Shown one piece after another: positions 1 to 8,132 of a stretch of DNA of 32,158 bases. The notes beneath the pieces are model-generated. The model ran no database searches. It had not been told where the DNA came from and saw nothing but the letters and a program-made list of their open reading frames with translations. Both the position numbers and the translations under genes were made by a program. How positions within the stretch are numbered: position 1 is the first letter of the stretch; the number at the start of each line of letters is the position of its first letter. Source of the DNA: a bacterium (GTDB lineage Bacteria > 4484-113 > JAGGVC01); NCBI GenBank assembly GCA_039961635.1, contig JABRWB010000030.1, forward strand, positions 1 through 32,158. Direction: 5' to 3'.

Positions 1-27
1 GGAGGCGGAGGCGGCGGATCCGCGTAA
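1..27 (+). CDS. Possible 3' end of an upstream gene (glycine-rich tail)
   Basis: Frame 1 reads six glycines, Ser, Ala and then TAA. This could be the glycine-rich C-terminus of a gene that begins outside the window. Eight codons are too few to assign a family or to exclude chance in GC-rich DNA. The next gene follows after about 60 nt on the same strand. Confidence 0.2.
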   Translation, partial: GGGGGGSA

Positions 28-89
28 ATTCAATGATTTCACTGTTCCGGTCGGCTCCGGCCGCTCGAGTACGATGAAAGGGAGACTCG

Positions 90-2204
90 ATGATGAAGAT
101 CAAATTGCAGATTAACTTGATGATCGCTGCGGCGATGGTCTTGACCGCCGCGTTTGTGTTCTCGTGCGCGCCGGGCAACGCTCCGGCGGGAATTCCCGGC
201 AATCCGCCGCCCCAGGACAGCGGTCAGCAAGGCGGCGATCCGCGCGAGCCTGTTTATTACGCCCCAAGCGCAGTTGGACAGCTGCTGGACGGCCAGCAGT
301 TCGATTCGATTCTCGTGGGATCGGCATTCAACAGCGAGTTCGTTTACGTGCTTTCAAAGGAAGCCGTGTATGCATTCAGCAAAACGACGAACTTTCAGAA
401 CCTGACAGGTGTTCCGAACGCGCCGGCGAAGGATATCAGCGTGCTACCGGAAAACTCCTATGCCGACATGCCGTTGAATTACTCAAAGCATGTGGCAGTT
501 GCACATTCACCCGGCGAAGGAGGTGGCGATGAAACCGGATGCGTGATTGCACTGTACGGTCCGAATCTTGATCCGATTTCGACAAGGCTGGATGATGGAC
601 AGCCCGGATTCCGCAAATGGCTGGCCTTCCCCGCATACTTCGCCGTTGAGAACATAATTCCGAACCTTACTCAACCACCCGATCCAGGAGATAGTTGGGA
701 CATCGTCGATGTGGTGGGCTTGGACCTCACGCGAAACGGAAGCATATTGGCCAAAGTCCAAATGGCCTGGTTGGACGACAGCGAAGGTTTGAAAGGTGAC
801 GATGGTATTGCGGACGAAGTCGCGATATTCGACATTTCAAACGATGAGCAGCCTTTAAGACTGTTTTTCGTGGACGCATGGGACGATCCGCACGGGGAAA
901 GACATCCCACCAACGTTCTCGTACCTTACTTCGATAACGCGACGATCTTCGCTCCTCCTGACGACGACGATGACATTCAGGATTACGGCCCTTATCATGA
1001 CGGGCAAAACTACGCCATCGGCTTCGGCACGTCGCCCGCCATCGGAAAGGATCTCGATCCATTGAATTCGAATCCGGCCGATTATTTTGTTAACGAGTCA
1101 ATTACCGTCCTCGACTTCGTCGGCGTTTCTACCTTCAGCGACGAGAAACTGCCGAGTATAGAATTCCCCAACTACGATTGGGATTACACGTATTCCACCA
1201 GATCTTCCGCGGTGGGGGAACGCGCCACGATAGACGACTACCGCGCAATCATCGGCCAGTCGTACGGCTCCGGGCCCGGAAGCTTCGCCCCGAATCCTCC
1301 AATAGTACCGGCGGGCTTACCGGGGGAAGGCGATCTAGAAGATCCCGACGTGGATGCGGGCGGACCGGCGGGAATGTTTTGGGATCCGGTTTTGCGCAGG
1401 CTTTATGTTTGCGATCCGGGCAACAGGCGCGTCCAAATATTCCAGCGCAACGACAACGACGGCTCCTACGCTTACTGGGGACAGATCGGTTCCGGCGCTC
1501 GCGGGCTGACCGGAAATGCCCTGGTTGCGCCGAAGAGTGTCGAGGTTGACCGGGACGGCACGGTTTACATTTGCGATGTTGACCGAATCAGAATATTCAA
1601 CCGCGAAACCCCGCAGATCGGCTTCGGAAGCCTGGCGGGAACCGTCCGCAAGATGCCGGGCGGCTTTGCATTGCCGGACGCGACGATTACGGTCAGCGGC
1701 TCGCAAGGATTCGTGGCCCAGGTATCAACAGATATCAACGGCCAGTACAGAATTCCTAACCTCGCCACCGGTCGTTATTTCGTGACGGCGTCGCATCAAT
1801 TCGGCAACCTGGAGGACGACTCGGCGACGATTACGATTCTTTACGACCAAGCTTCTGTTGCAAACTTCAACCTGTGGGATCGCGGTATCATTCAAGCGGT
1901 CAATGGGAACCTGGCCGGCACGGTATACGACGATGCGACGGGCAAACCGATAGAGGATGCAACAATTAGGCTGATCGACCAGACCGGAACCGAGTACAAC
2001 AGAACGTTCACCACCAACTCGGTGGGCACTTTCTCGATTCCCGATCTTGCGGCCGGATTCTGGGATGACAACCAAGTATGGCATCCGACCACATGGCAGA
2101 TTGTCGTTTCGAAGGAGTTCTATAACACCACAACGACGTTTGTCGAGCTTCTTCCCAGAAGCACCGTCAACATCGAGGTCAGGCTCAAGCCGCTTCTGGG
2201 CTAA
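90..2204 (+). CDS. Large lipoprotein with NHL-type repeats and two carboxypeptidase-regulatory-like domains
   Basis: This is a predicted membrane-anchored lipoprotein of 704 residues. A hydrophobic signal peptide ends in the lipobox V-F-S-C with Cys26 as the lipidation site, followed by a Pro/Gly-rich linker. Residues about 430-510 contain NHL-like beta-propeller motifs (LYVCDPGNRRVQIF, then VYICDVDRIRIF). Two carboxypeptidase-regulatory-like beta-sandwich domains follow (about 515-600 and 605-700), each with the G-x-V...G-x-Y/F-x-I-P-N/D-L-A pattern. The ATG at 90 (or 93) follows AAAGGGAG at suitable spacing. A strong terminator lies just downstream, so the gene probably ends its transcript. 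Surface binding or structural roles are typical of such domains, but no substrate can be named. The lipoprotein and domain calls are firm; the function is unknown. Confidence 0.85.
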   Translation: MMKIKLQINLMIAAAMVLTAAFVFSCAPGNAPAGIPGNPPPQDSGQQGGDPREPVYYAPSAVGQLLDGQQFDSILVGSAFNSEFVYVLSKEAVYAFSKTTNFQNLTGVPNAPAKDISVLPENSYADMPLNYSKHVAVAHSPGEGGGDETGCVIALYGPNLDPISTRLDDGQPGFRKWLAFPAYFAVENIIPNLTQPPDPGDSWDIVDVVGLDLTRNGSILAKVQMAWLDDSEGLKGDDGIADEVAIFDISNDEQPLRLFFVDAWDDPHGERHPTNVLVPYFDNATIFAPPDDDDDIQDYGPYHDGQNYAIGFGTSPAIGKDLDPLNSNPADYFVNESITVLDFVGVSTFSDEKLPSIEFPNYDWDYTYSTRSSAVGERATIDDYRAIIGQSYGSGPGSFAPNPPIVPAGLPGEGDLEDPDVDAGGPAGMFWDPVLRRLYVCDPGNRRVQIFQRNDNDGSYAYWGQIGSGARGLTGNALVAPKSVEVDRDGTVYICDVDRIRIFNRETPQIGFGSLAGTVRKMPGGFALPDATITVSGSQGFVAQVSTDINGQYRIPNLATGRYFVTASHQFGNLEDDSATITILYDQASVANFNLWDRGIIQAVNGNLAGTVYDDATGKPIEDATIRLIDQTGTEYNRTFTTNSVGTFSIPDLAAGFWDDNQVWHPTTWQIVVSKEFYNTTTTFVELLPRSTVNIEVRLKPLLG

Positions 2205-2236
2205 TCGCCTGACCGAAAAATCCGATTGCAAAAATC

Positions 2237-2262
2237 AAAGCCCCGCTTCGGCGGGGCTTTTT
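2237..2262 (+). terminator. Rho-independent terminator after the first lipoprotein gene
   Basis: An 8-bp GC-rich stem (AGCCCCGC / GCGGGGCT) closed by a TTCG tetraloop is followed by a T tract. It lies about 33 nt after the stop codon of the lipoprotein gene. The A residues before the stem could pair with the T tract in the opposite direction, but the tRNA on the minus strand ends about 65 nt away. Confidence 0.85.
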
Positions 2263-2327
2263 CTTGCGCGGGTATTACGCCAATCAGGGTCGAACGAACC
2301 GGAACGGGCTTTTTTGAAAAGCAGATA

Positions 2328-2403
2328 TCGGGGCGGCGAGATTCGAACTCGCGATCTCAAGTCCCCCAGACTTGCGCTCTAGACCGGGCTGAGCCACGCC
2401 CCG
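2328..2403 (-). tRNA. tRNA-Pro (anticodon GGG)
   Basis: The minus strand folds into a full cloverleaf of 76 nt. The acceptor is CGGGGCG/CGCCCCG with the C1-G72 pair typical of bacterial tRNA-Pro and discriminator A. The D stem is GCUC/GAGC, the anticodon stem CAAGU/ACUUG with loop CUGGGGG (anticodon GGG), and the T stem GCGAG/CUCGC with loop UUCGAAU. The 3' CCA is not encoded and must be added by the CCA-adding enzyme. Confidence 0.96.
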
Positions 2404-2573
2404 ATGGGACGCGAATTATACGGGATTTTGGTCAGCCGCGCAACGAAAACGGCCTCTTTAATCCGCGGCATCGGGCAGCCGGAACAACTTGCGAAAGCGT
2501 GGACAGCGGCCCAAATTGAAAAAGAATCCGTTTGATGATAACATTCCAGATGGGCTACGGCACCGGAAATCCT

Positions 2574-2948
2574 ATGTTTAAAATCAAAACCGAGCAGTAT
2601 GCGGGTTGGAAAATAGTCGCGCTTCACGGCGACCTTGACCAGGCCGGCATTGAAGTTTTCAAAAAGGGGATCGAAGAGCTTCTGGCCGAGCCGGGGAAGC
2701 AATATCTTTTCGACCTTACGAACCTCAAATTCATCAGCTCCGAAGGCCTCAACATCCTGCTTTGGTTCCGCTTCCAGCTCGAAAAGCAGGGCCCCGCGAA
2801 GGTAATTCTCACGAATGTATCCGGTTTCATCCAAAAAATCTTCAACATAACAAAAATCGACGCGCACTTCGACATACAGCCGGACCGCGAAATGTTTTTC
2901 GCAGGCCTTTCCGCCAACAACCAGGAATCGGCAAGGAAAGGTCAATAA
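2574..2948 (+). CDS. STAS-domain protein (anti-anti-sigma-factor type)
   Basis: This is a single STAS domain of about 124 residues, the fold of SpoIIAA/RsbV anti-sigma-factor antagonists. The hallmark segment is LFDLTNLKFISSEGLNILL, where Ser55/Ser56 sit at the position that partner kinases phosphorylate in characterised members. The ATG at 2574 starts exactly where STAS domains usually begin (MFKIKTEQ). A longer reading from TTG 2532 or ATG 2535 adds 13-14 residues and has no clear ribosome site. No anti-sigma kinase or sigma factor is adjacent. The next gene, a MacB-type permease, begins 8 nt after the stop, so the two are probably co-transcribed, which is an unusual pairing. The fold is clear; the partner is unknown. 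Confidence 0.8.
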   Translation: MFKIKTEQYAGWKIVALHGDLDQAGIEVFKKGIEELLAEPGKQYLFDLTNLKFISSEGLNILLWFRFQLEKQGPAKVILTNVSGFIQKIFNITKIDAHFDIQPDREMFFAGLSANNQESARKGQ

Positions 2949-2956
2949 CCGCTGCG

Positions 2957-4162
2957 ATGCGCCGCAAAGCACTCGCGGTTTCATTAAGCCAGTTCGCGAC
3001 CCATCCCGTTCAGACGATTCTGTCGGTGATCGGAATCGCGATCGGAATCGCCAACATAATTACGCTGATCAGCCTTTCCGAGACTGCGAAACGCCAGACC
3101 GAGCGCATAATGAGCGATTTCGGGGCCAACACGCTTTTCGTCACTCCCTATTTCAACGCCGACGAGCCGCTTGCTAGTCAAGGCGCGGTCGCCGCGGCGT
3201 TCCTTCCCGCCGATTACGAAAATGCGATACGCGCACTTCCGGAAATCGAAAGCGTATGTCCCATTTCGGTATTTCCCTCGCACGTGGGATGGGGCTCGGT
3301 TCGCAAGTTCAGCACTTTGCTTGGAACGCGCGAGAACATGCGCGAAATCCGCAACTACGAAATGGTCGAAGGCGTTTTTCTTTCGAAAGCAAACATCGAA
3401 AACATGGATCTTGTTTGCGTGCTTGGATATTCCGCCCGCAGAAAAATATTCGGCGATTCGCAAGCAATAGGCGAATCGGTGGCCATAAAGGGCAGAAAAT
3501 TCAAGGTGATCGGCTCGCTCGAGGAACGCGGTTTTTTCGGTTTCGAGGATTTGGACGACAGGATATACGTCCCGATAACCGTACTCTCCGAAATGTACCA
3601 ATTCGACGGTGTGCACACTATTTTGGTGGAGAAAAAAGCCGACATTTCCGACGACGCGGCGATAGCCAAAATCGAGAAAGCGCTGCGCGCCGCGGGCGGC
3701 GGCTCCCAAGGCGACGACGACTTCAAGGTGTTCTCCATCAAAGATTTCAGCAGGCTTCGCGATAAAACGTTCGCAGTGTTTTCGGTAATCCTCATGGGCG
3801 TCGGGGCAATCGCTCTGGTCGTCGCAGGAATCGGCATAATGAACGTCATGCTGATGTCTGTAATCACAAGGACGCGCGAGATTGGGATTCGCAAGGCTGT
3901 GGGCGCGTCAAAGGCGGATGTATTCACGCAATTCCTCGCGGAGTCCGCAGTGACATGCATAATCGGATCGATTATCGGCATTGGTGCGGGGGTGGCCGCG
4001 ATGGTCGGAATCACGCGTTGGGCGCACTGGACGCCTTACATCTCGACCGGCACGGTCGCTCTGGCCGTGCTTTTCAGCATTCTGACAGGAATCGTATTCG
4101 GCTTGCTGCCGGCGCTTCGCGCGGCATCCCTCGACCCCATCAACGCGCTTCGGTACGAATAG
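2957..4162 (+). CDS. MacB/FtsX-type ABC transporter permease (orphan)
   Basis: This 401-residue protein has the four-helix MacB/LolC plan: an N-terminal membrane helix (about 20-42), a large periplasmic MacB-PCD domain (about 50-270), and a C-terminal FtsX domain with three helices (about 280-395). The FtsX loop TREIGIRKAVGASKADV, typical of this family, is present. Such permeases work with an ATPase and often a MacA-type adaptor to export or move envelope substrates. Neither is adjacent here, so the ATPase must lie elsewhere. The open frame extends 65 codons upstream but overlaps the STAS gene in another frame. ATG 2957 (MRRKALAV) gives the usual N-terminus for the family. Its stop codon abuts the stop of the convergent dehydrogenase gene. 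Confidence 0.85.
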   Translation: MRRKALAVSLSQFATHPVQTILSVIGIAIGIANIITLISLSETAKRQTERIMSDFGANTLFVTPYFNADEPLASQGAVAAAFLPADYENAIRALPEIESVCPISVFPSHVGWGSVRKFSTLLGTRENMREIRNYEMVEGVFLSKANIENMDLVCVLGYSARRKIFGDSQAIGESVAIKGRKFKVIGSLEERGFFGFEDLDDRIYVPITVLSEMYQFDGVHTILVEKKADISDDAAIAKIEKALRAAGGGSQGDDDFKVFSIKDFSRLRDKTFAVFSVILMGVGAIALVVAGIGIMNVMLMSVITRTREIGIRKAVGASKADVFTQFLAESAVTCIIGSIIGIGAGVAAMVGITRWAHWTPYISTGTVALAVLFSILTGIVFGLLPALRAASLDPINALRYE

Positions 4163-5305
4163 CTACAAGTCGATTCCGGAAAACTCCGGAGAAATCCCGC
4201 TTTCGCGCAGGAACCGCAAAATCGCCGCGAATATTTCCGCGTCCTTTCCCAGTTCTTCCGGAGGCACAATTCCGGCCGCTTTCAGTTTTCCTTCGGCGAT
4301 GAGCAGCGCCGCCGCGACCGCTGGCAGCCCCGTCGTGCGAGCCATCGAGCTGTCGCCCGTGGACTTGTCCATACGCTCCAGCAGCCGCATTTCCGCGCAC
4401 GCGCTAGTTTGGCCGCGAACGCCTTTAACGTTTACATGCATCGCTGTGAATTCCGGCTCGCCGGGGCGCAGCTTCCACTCGCGGGACAAAAGAGCAGAGG
4501 TAACTTCCAGGGGTATCGCCTTTCCGTTCGTTGTCTGCACAGGCTCGGCGCTGAAGAATCCTAGCTCGCACAAAAGCTTCATTTTGTCCGCGTGTCCCGG
4601 ATAGCGCAGCGTTTTCTCGCGCATGTCGGGACAGTCCATCGTGCGCAGAAGCGTGCGTAGACCGTCGGTGTTGAAAGCCTCCAGCGTACCGACCCCCGGA
4701 AACTCGACGGTTTCGATTTCGGAAAGTGCGGGGCGCGTGACCGCTTTGCCGTTAACGCGCAGCCGCGCCGGCCGCTTGTATTCCTCGATTACGTCTGACG
4801 GCGAAAACGGCGCCTTGTATTCGGTTTTTCCGCTCCTGTCTTCAGGGAGGCCTCCGACCAGAATGCTTATCTCGTCACATCTGTCCATGGAAGCCGCGAA
4901 TCTCGCAGCCGCCATACCGCCCAGTCCAGGCATCACCCCGCAGTCCACGACCGCGGTTACGCCGTGCTCTTTTGCCAAACTATCCAGCTCGAACGGATCT
5001 TCCGGAAAAAACGAGATGTCAACCGTATTTTTCCCGGCGCGAATGACTGTTTCGAGCGACTTGAAACCCAGCTTCCCCGGCAAAGCTCCGATAATCAAAT
5101 CCGAATGGCTGGCAAGATTCGTGACTTCCCGCGCGTCCGACAGGTCGGCTCGCTTTATGGTAATTCCTTTTGTGTTCATAAGCCGCGCCAGCGGTTCGCC
5201 GTCCGCGTCCGCAGCGGTTACATGAAATCCTTGCTGCGCGAGCGTGCGGGCGATGAACCCGCCGACCATTCCGCAACCGAGAACAGCGATTTTGCCCTTC
5301 GACAT
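4163..5305 (-). CDS. Saccharopine dehydrogenase / lysine 6-dehydrogenase-like oxidoreductase
   Basis: This is an NAD(P)-dependent oxidoreductase of 380 residues. A Rossmann domain starts with the G-x-G-x-x-G motif (LGCGMVGG, residues 9-16). The catalytic domain carries VVDCGVMPGLGGM, LRYPGHADKMKLL and MARTTGLPAVAAALL, segments characteristic of the lysine-6-dehydrogenase branch of the saccharopine dehydrogenase family. That branch oxidises the epsilon-amino group of lysine to a semialdehyde/cyclic imine; true saccharopine dehydrogenases cleave or form saccharopine. The substrate here is inferred only. ATG 5305 follows GGCGGAG and is preferred over the in-frame GTG at 5311, which overlaps that ribosome site. 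The gene stands alone, with no lysine pathway genes nearby. Confidence 0.85.
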   Translation of the reverse strand: MSKGKIAVLGCGMVGGFIARTLAQQGFHVTAADADGEPLARLMNTKGITIKRADLSDAREVTNLASHSDLIIGALPGKLGFKSLETVIRAGKNTVDISFFPEDPFELDSLAKEHGVTAVVDCGVMPGLGGMAAARFAASMDRCDEISILVGGLPEDRSGKTEYKAPFSPSDVIEEYKRPARLRVNGKAVTRPALSEIETVEFPGVGTLEAFNTDGLRTLLRTMDCPDMREKTLRYPGHADKMKLLCELGFFSAEPVQTTNGKAIPLEVTSALLSREWKLRPGEPEFTAMHVNVKGVRGQTSACAEMRLLERMDKSTGDSSMARTTGLPAVAAALLIAEGKLKAAGIVPPEELGKDAEIFAAILRFLRESGISPEFSGIDL

Positions 5306-5349
5306 CCGCACTCCGCCGGAACAAAATTAACAGATATCCGGTTGGGCGG

Positions 5350-5355
5350 ATTATA
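5350..5355 (-). promoter_or_regulatory. Candidate -10 box for the dehydrogenase gene
   Basis: On the minus strand a GTATAAT sequence lies about 45 nt upstream of the dehydrogenase start, in the short gap after arsM. No convincing -35 box is visible at 16-18 nt. The box suggests the dehydrogenase is transcribed separately from the ars operon. Confidence 0.45.
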
Positions 5356-5393
5356 CATACATTTCGGGCGCGTGGTTATACGCTTTTGGCTTG

Positions 5394-6161
5394 TTACGAA
5401 TGTTTGCGCGCCACTATCGTGACGCTTGACGCCGCGCCTTCGAGGCTTGCCGAAATGTCCTTCGTCAAAGGATCGTCGCAGGCGTTTTCAGCCGTGTAAA
5501 GCCTGTCGGAGGCGATTTCGATTTCACTCAAACCGGAGTCCTGAATCGCCTGCAGGTATTCTTCGCGCATAAGCGCGCCAGCGATGCAGGCGGCGTAAGC
5601 GTCAAGATCGGACGCGATGCTCATTGGAAGCGGGCGGTTGAGGACTATATCGGATACAACCATCTTGCCTCCCGGCTTGAGAACGCGGAATATCTCGCGG
5701 AACACTTGAGGTTTGTCGGGACTGAGATTAATGACGCAATTGGAAATAACCACGTCAACCGAGCCGTCCTCAACCGGAAGGCTCTCGATGTAAGCTTCGC
5801 GAAATTCCACATTTGACAATCCGGTTCTTGATTCGAGCTTTTTGGCGTTTTCGCGTGCAAGCTCCAACATTTCGGGAGTCATGTCCACTCCGATCGCGCG
5901 GCCGTCCGGCCCGGCTATTTCGGCCGCGATGAATACGTCTTTACCCGCGCCGCATCCGAGGTCGAGAACGACGTCGCCAGGCCGGATATGCCCGAAAGAA
6001 AGCGGATCGCCGCAGGACAATCCGAGGTCCGCCTCCGCCACCGGATTGGCCGATGCCTCCGGCGCGCCGGAGCAGCATGAGCCAGAAGGCCCGCAGCAGG
6101 AAGTCCTGCTGGTAGCTACCCTGGCATAAGCTTTTCTAACCGTTTTGCGGACATCCGCCAT
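5394..6161 (-). CDS. arsM: Arsenite S-adenosylmethionine methyltransferase ArsM
   Basis: ArsM methylates As(III) with S-adenosylmethionine in the cytoplasm, giving methylated arsenicals. Residue numbers here count from the longer ATG at 6170. The protein has the SAM-binding motif I VLDLGCGAGKDVF (68-80), an acidic post-I region GVDMTPEML, and the three cysteines expected for arsenic binding: Cys53 in LSCGDP, Cys145 in ISNCVINLS and Cys195 in AACIAGA. The N-terminus has an extra Cys pair cluster (SCCGPSGSCC, 24-33) common in bacterial ArsM. ATG 6161 (MADVRK) lies 9 nt after GAGG; the ATGs at 6170 and 6167 sit on or too close to that site. It is the last gene of arsR-arsC-acr3-arsM, 18 nt after acr3. 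Confidence 0.93.
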   Translation of the reverse strand: MADVRKTVRKAYARVATSRTSCCGPSGSCCSGAPEASANPVAEADLGLSCGDPLSFGHIRPGDVVLDLGCGAGKDVFIAAEIAGPDGRAIGVDMTPEMLELARENAKKLESRTGLSNVEFREAYIESLPVEDGSVDVVISNCVINLSPDKPQVFREIFRVLKPGGKMVVSDIVLNRPLPMSIASDLDAYAACIAGALMREEYLQAIQDSGLSEIEIASDRLYTAENACDDPLTKDISASLEGAASSVTIVARKHS

Positions 6162-6179
6162 TTGCATCATCCTCGGTTA

Positions 6180-7274
6180 TCAGGCCGTTTCCAGCCTGAA
6201 ATATTTTCGTTGAAAATAAAGCGCGACATTTACAAGCGAAATCAACACTGGAACTTCCACAAGCGGGCCGATTACCGCCGCGAACGCCACTCCCGAGCCG
6301 ATTCCATAAACCGCGACCGCGACCGCAATCGCAAGTTCGAAATTGTTCGATGCCGCCGTGAACGAAAGCGTCGCGGTTTTGGAATAATCCGCTCCGATGC
6401 GATGCCCGATGAAAAAGCTCACAAGAAACATCACGACGAAATAAATAAGCAGCGGAACCGCGATCCGCAGCACGTCCAGCGGAAGCTGGACGATGTACTC
6501 GCCCTTTAGCGAAAACATGACTACAATCGTGAACAGAAGCGCGATCAACGTTATCGGGCTGATTTTGGGAATAAACTTGCCGTGGTACCACTCTTTTCCC
6601 TTTGCGCGAACTAGCGCGAACCGCGTGAGCATCCCCGCGATGAACGGGATGCCGAGATAGATGAACACGCTCTGCGCGATCTGGCCTATCGAAATATCCA
6701 CTATGCTTCCCTTCAGTCCGAACATCGGCGGCAGCACGGTGATGAAAATCCACGCGTAAACGCTGAAAAAGAGCACCTGGAACACGCTGTTGAACGCGAC
6801 CAGTCCCGCGCAATATTCCGTATCTCCCTTTGCAAGCTCGTTCCACACGATGACCATCGCGATGCATCGAGCAAGGCCGATCATTATCAAACCGACCATA
6901 TACTCCGGGTGGTTCGGTAGGAAGATAATCGCAAGGAAAAACATCAGTATCGGGCCGATGATCCAGTTCTGGACGAGCGAAACAAGAAGAATCTTCCAGT
7001 TGCGGAAGACGTCGCCCAGCTCTTCGTAACGAACTTTCGCGAGCGGCGGGTACATCATCAGAATCAGTCCAATCGCAATCGGAACATTCGTCGTCCCCGA
7101 ATTGAACCGGTTGATGAATGATTCGACGCCGGGCACAAAGTAGCCCAGTCCCACTCCCGCTGTCATTGCTAGAAATATCCAGAGAGTAAGGTAACGATCG
7201 AGAAAAGAAAGTCTGCCGGCAATTCCGCGACCACAAACAGGCGCGACCGAAGCGCCAATTGACTCCGAACTCAT
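6180..7274 (-). CDS. acr3: Arsenite efflux permease, ACR3 family
   Basis: Acr3 is an inner-membrane carrier that extrudes arsenite using the proton-motive force. The 364-residue protein has about ten membrane helices. The diagnostic motif [19 protein letters not shown] contains the conserved helix-4 cysteine (Cys137), and [15 protein letters not shown] contains the helix-9 glutamate (Glu313). Both are essential in characterised Acr3 proteins. The start overlaps the arsC stop codon (ATGA, 4 nt), and AAGGAG lies 8 nt before it, so translation is probably coupled. The first 25 residues are a non-conserved cytoplasmic tail. It works on the product of ArsC, encoded just upstream. Confidence 0.95.
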   Translation of the reverse strand: MSSESIGASVAPVCGRGIAGRLSFLDRYLTLWIFLAMTAGVGLGYFVPGVESFINRFNSGTTNVPIAIGLILMMYPPLAKVRYEELGDVFRNWKILLVSLVQNWIIGPILMFFLAIIFLPNHPEYMVGLIMIGLARCIAMVIVWNELAKGDTEYCAGLVAFNSVFQVLFFSVYAWIFITVLPPMFGLKGSIVDISIGQIAQSVFIYLGIPFIAGMLTRFALVRAKGKEWYHGKFIPKISPITLIALLFTIVVMFSLKGEYIVQLPLDVLRIAVPLLIYFVVMFLVSFFIGHRIGADYSKTATLSFTAASNNFELAIAVAVAVYGIGSGVAFAAVIGPLVEVPVLISLVNVALYFQRKYFRLETA

Positions 7275-7717
7275 TTTTGGTGCTCCTTCTCCTTCATTTC
7301 TTCTATCAAGTCCGGCAATCCTTGAACGAACCGCCGGATTTCTTCGCGCACGCGGCGATACACGTTCAACACTTCCTCTTCGCCGATTAGTCCGCGCGCA
7401 AGCATGGGCGGGTCTTCAAATCCTTTGTGATAAGTCATCGCCGCTCCGGGAATAATCGGACAAACTTCCCGAGCATGGTCGCAAACGGTAACGGCGATGT
7501 CGAAACTCTGGCCGTCGAATTCCGAAACGTGCTTGCTGCGCGCGTTCGATATATCCACTCCCGCTTCCTTCATCACGGCGACCGCGCGCGGATCCACACC
7601 GTCGGGCGCGACTCCGGCGGAAAACGCCTCGATGCTGTCGGCAAAGAGATAACGCGCCCAGCCTTCGGCCATCTGGCTGCGGCACGCGTTGCCCGTGCAA
7701 ACGAAAAGAATCCTCAT
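7271..7717 (-). CDS. arsC: Arsenate reductase, thioredoxin-coupled (LMW-phosphatase fold)
   Basis: ArsC reduces As(V) to As(III). The 148-residue sequence belongs to the low-molecular-weight phosphatase-like class known from Staphylococcus, not the glutaredoxin-dependent class. It has the P-loop CTGNACRS (Cys7-x5-Arg13), the two relay cysteines Cys79 (VTVCDHA) and Cys86 (EVCPIIPG), and the general acid Asp102 (EDPP). The cysteine cascade ends in a disulfide that thioredoxin reduces. The open frame runs 37 codons further upstream inside arsR, but ATG 7717 gives the standard N-terminus [10 protein letters not shown]. It overlaps arsR (ATGA) and acr3 (ATGA) by 4 nt each. The two thioredoxin-like genes in the neighbouring operon are possible electron donors. 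Confidence 0.95.
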   Translation of the reverse strand: MRILFVCTGNACRSQMAEGWARYLFADSIEAFSAGVAPDGVDPRAVAVMKEAGVDISNARSKHVSEFDGQSFDIAVTVCDHAREVCPIIPGAAMTYHKGFEDPPMLARGLIGEEEVLNVYRRVREEIRRFVQGLPDLIEEMKEKEHQK

Positions 7718-8082
7718 TTTTGCTTTACCCAAGTGCAGAGTTCCTCCGGGGGAGTTTTGAGCAGGTTTTTCAGCTTCGCCGCGTCTTTTTTGGCCTGCGC
7801 GGAGTCGCGCGCGGCGTCGCACGCCCATTCGAGCGCGCGGATCGCTTCCCGCGGCGCGGATTTTTTGTCAGCCAGCCGGTAGAAAACCCAGCGCCCGTCC
7901 TTGCGCGGCTCAATCAATCCGGCGCCGCGCAGAATCGAAATGTGCTTCGACACCGTGGACGGAGCGAGATCCAAAAGCTCCACCATCTGGCATACGCACA
8001 GCTCGCGCCCGGCAAGCGCAAGCACGATGCGCACACGTCCTTCGTCCGAAAGCGCAGCCGCGATTTTGGTCAGTTCCTTCAT
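7714..8082 (-). CDS. arsR: ArsR-family metalloid-responsive repressor
   Basis: ArsR is a winged-helix homodimer that represses ars genes and releases DNA when it binds As(III) or Sb(III). This protein has 122 residues. The helix-turn-helix is near ELLDLAPSTVSKHISILRGAGL. The metal motif E-L-C-V-C-Q (Cys29, Cys31) lies at the start of the DNA-binding helix region as in classical ArsR. Further cysteines occur at WACDAA and near the C-terminus (ELCTW). The gene heads arsR-arsC-acr3-arsM. A 24-bp inverted repeat lies 21 nt upstream of its ATG and overlaps the likely -10 box, as expected for autorepression. The same element precedes the upstream operon at 12191-12214. The Shine-Dalgarno is weak. 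Confidence 0.94.
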   Translation of the reverse strand: MKELTKIAAALSDEGRVRIVLALAGRELCVCQMVELLDLAPSTVSKHISILRGAGLIEPRKDGRWVFYRLADKKSAPREAIRALEWACDAARDSAQAKKDAAKLKNLLKTPPEELCTWVKQK

Positions 8083-8102
8083 TGAGTCACACCCGCAATT
8101 CG

Positions 8103-8126
8103 ATACTTCGCCAAGTGACGAATTAT
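8103..8126. promoter_or_regulatory. Putative ArsR operator before arsR (copy 1)
   Basis: An inverted repeat has arms ATACTTCG and CGAATTAT around an 8-nt spacer, with one arm mismatch. It lies between the ccdA stop and the arsR start. On the minus strand it overlaps a GATAAT box (8122-8127), so a bound repressor would block transcription of arsR-arsC-acr3-arsM. A 24-nt stretch (8099-8122) is identical to 12187-12210, before the permease operon. The two sites are about 4.1 kb apart, and I saw no other complete copy in the window. Confidence 0.75.
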
Positions 8127-8132
8127 CTTAAC

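Noticed and set aside
1-27. Gly/Ser run resembling an engineered linker with GGATCC
   Set aside because: A short Gly-rich tail with a chance BamHI site is expected in GC-rich DNA; nothing else looks artificial.
2762-2956. 65-codon upstream extension of the MacB-type permease
   Set aside because: It overlaps the STAS gene in another frame and has a basic, non-conserved sequence; ATG 2957 gives the normal N-terminus.
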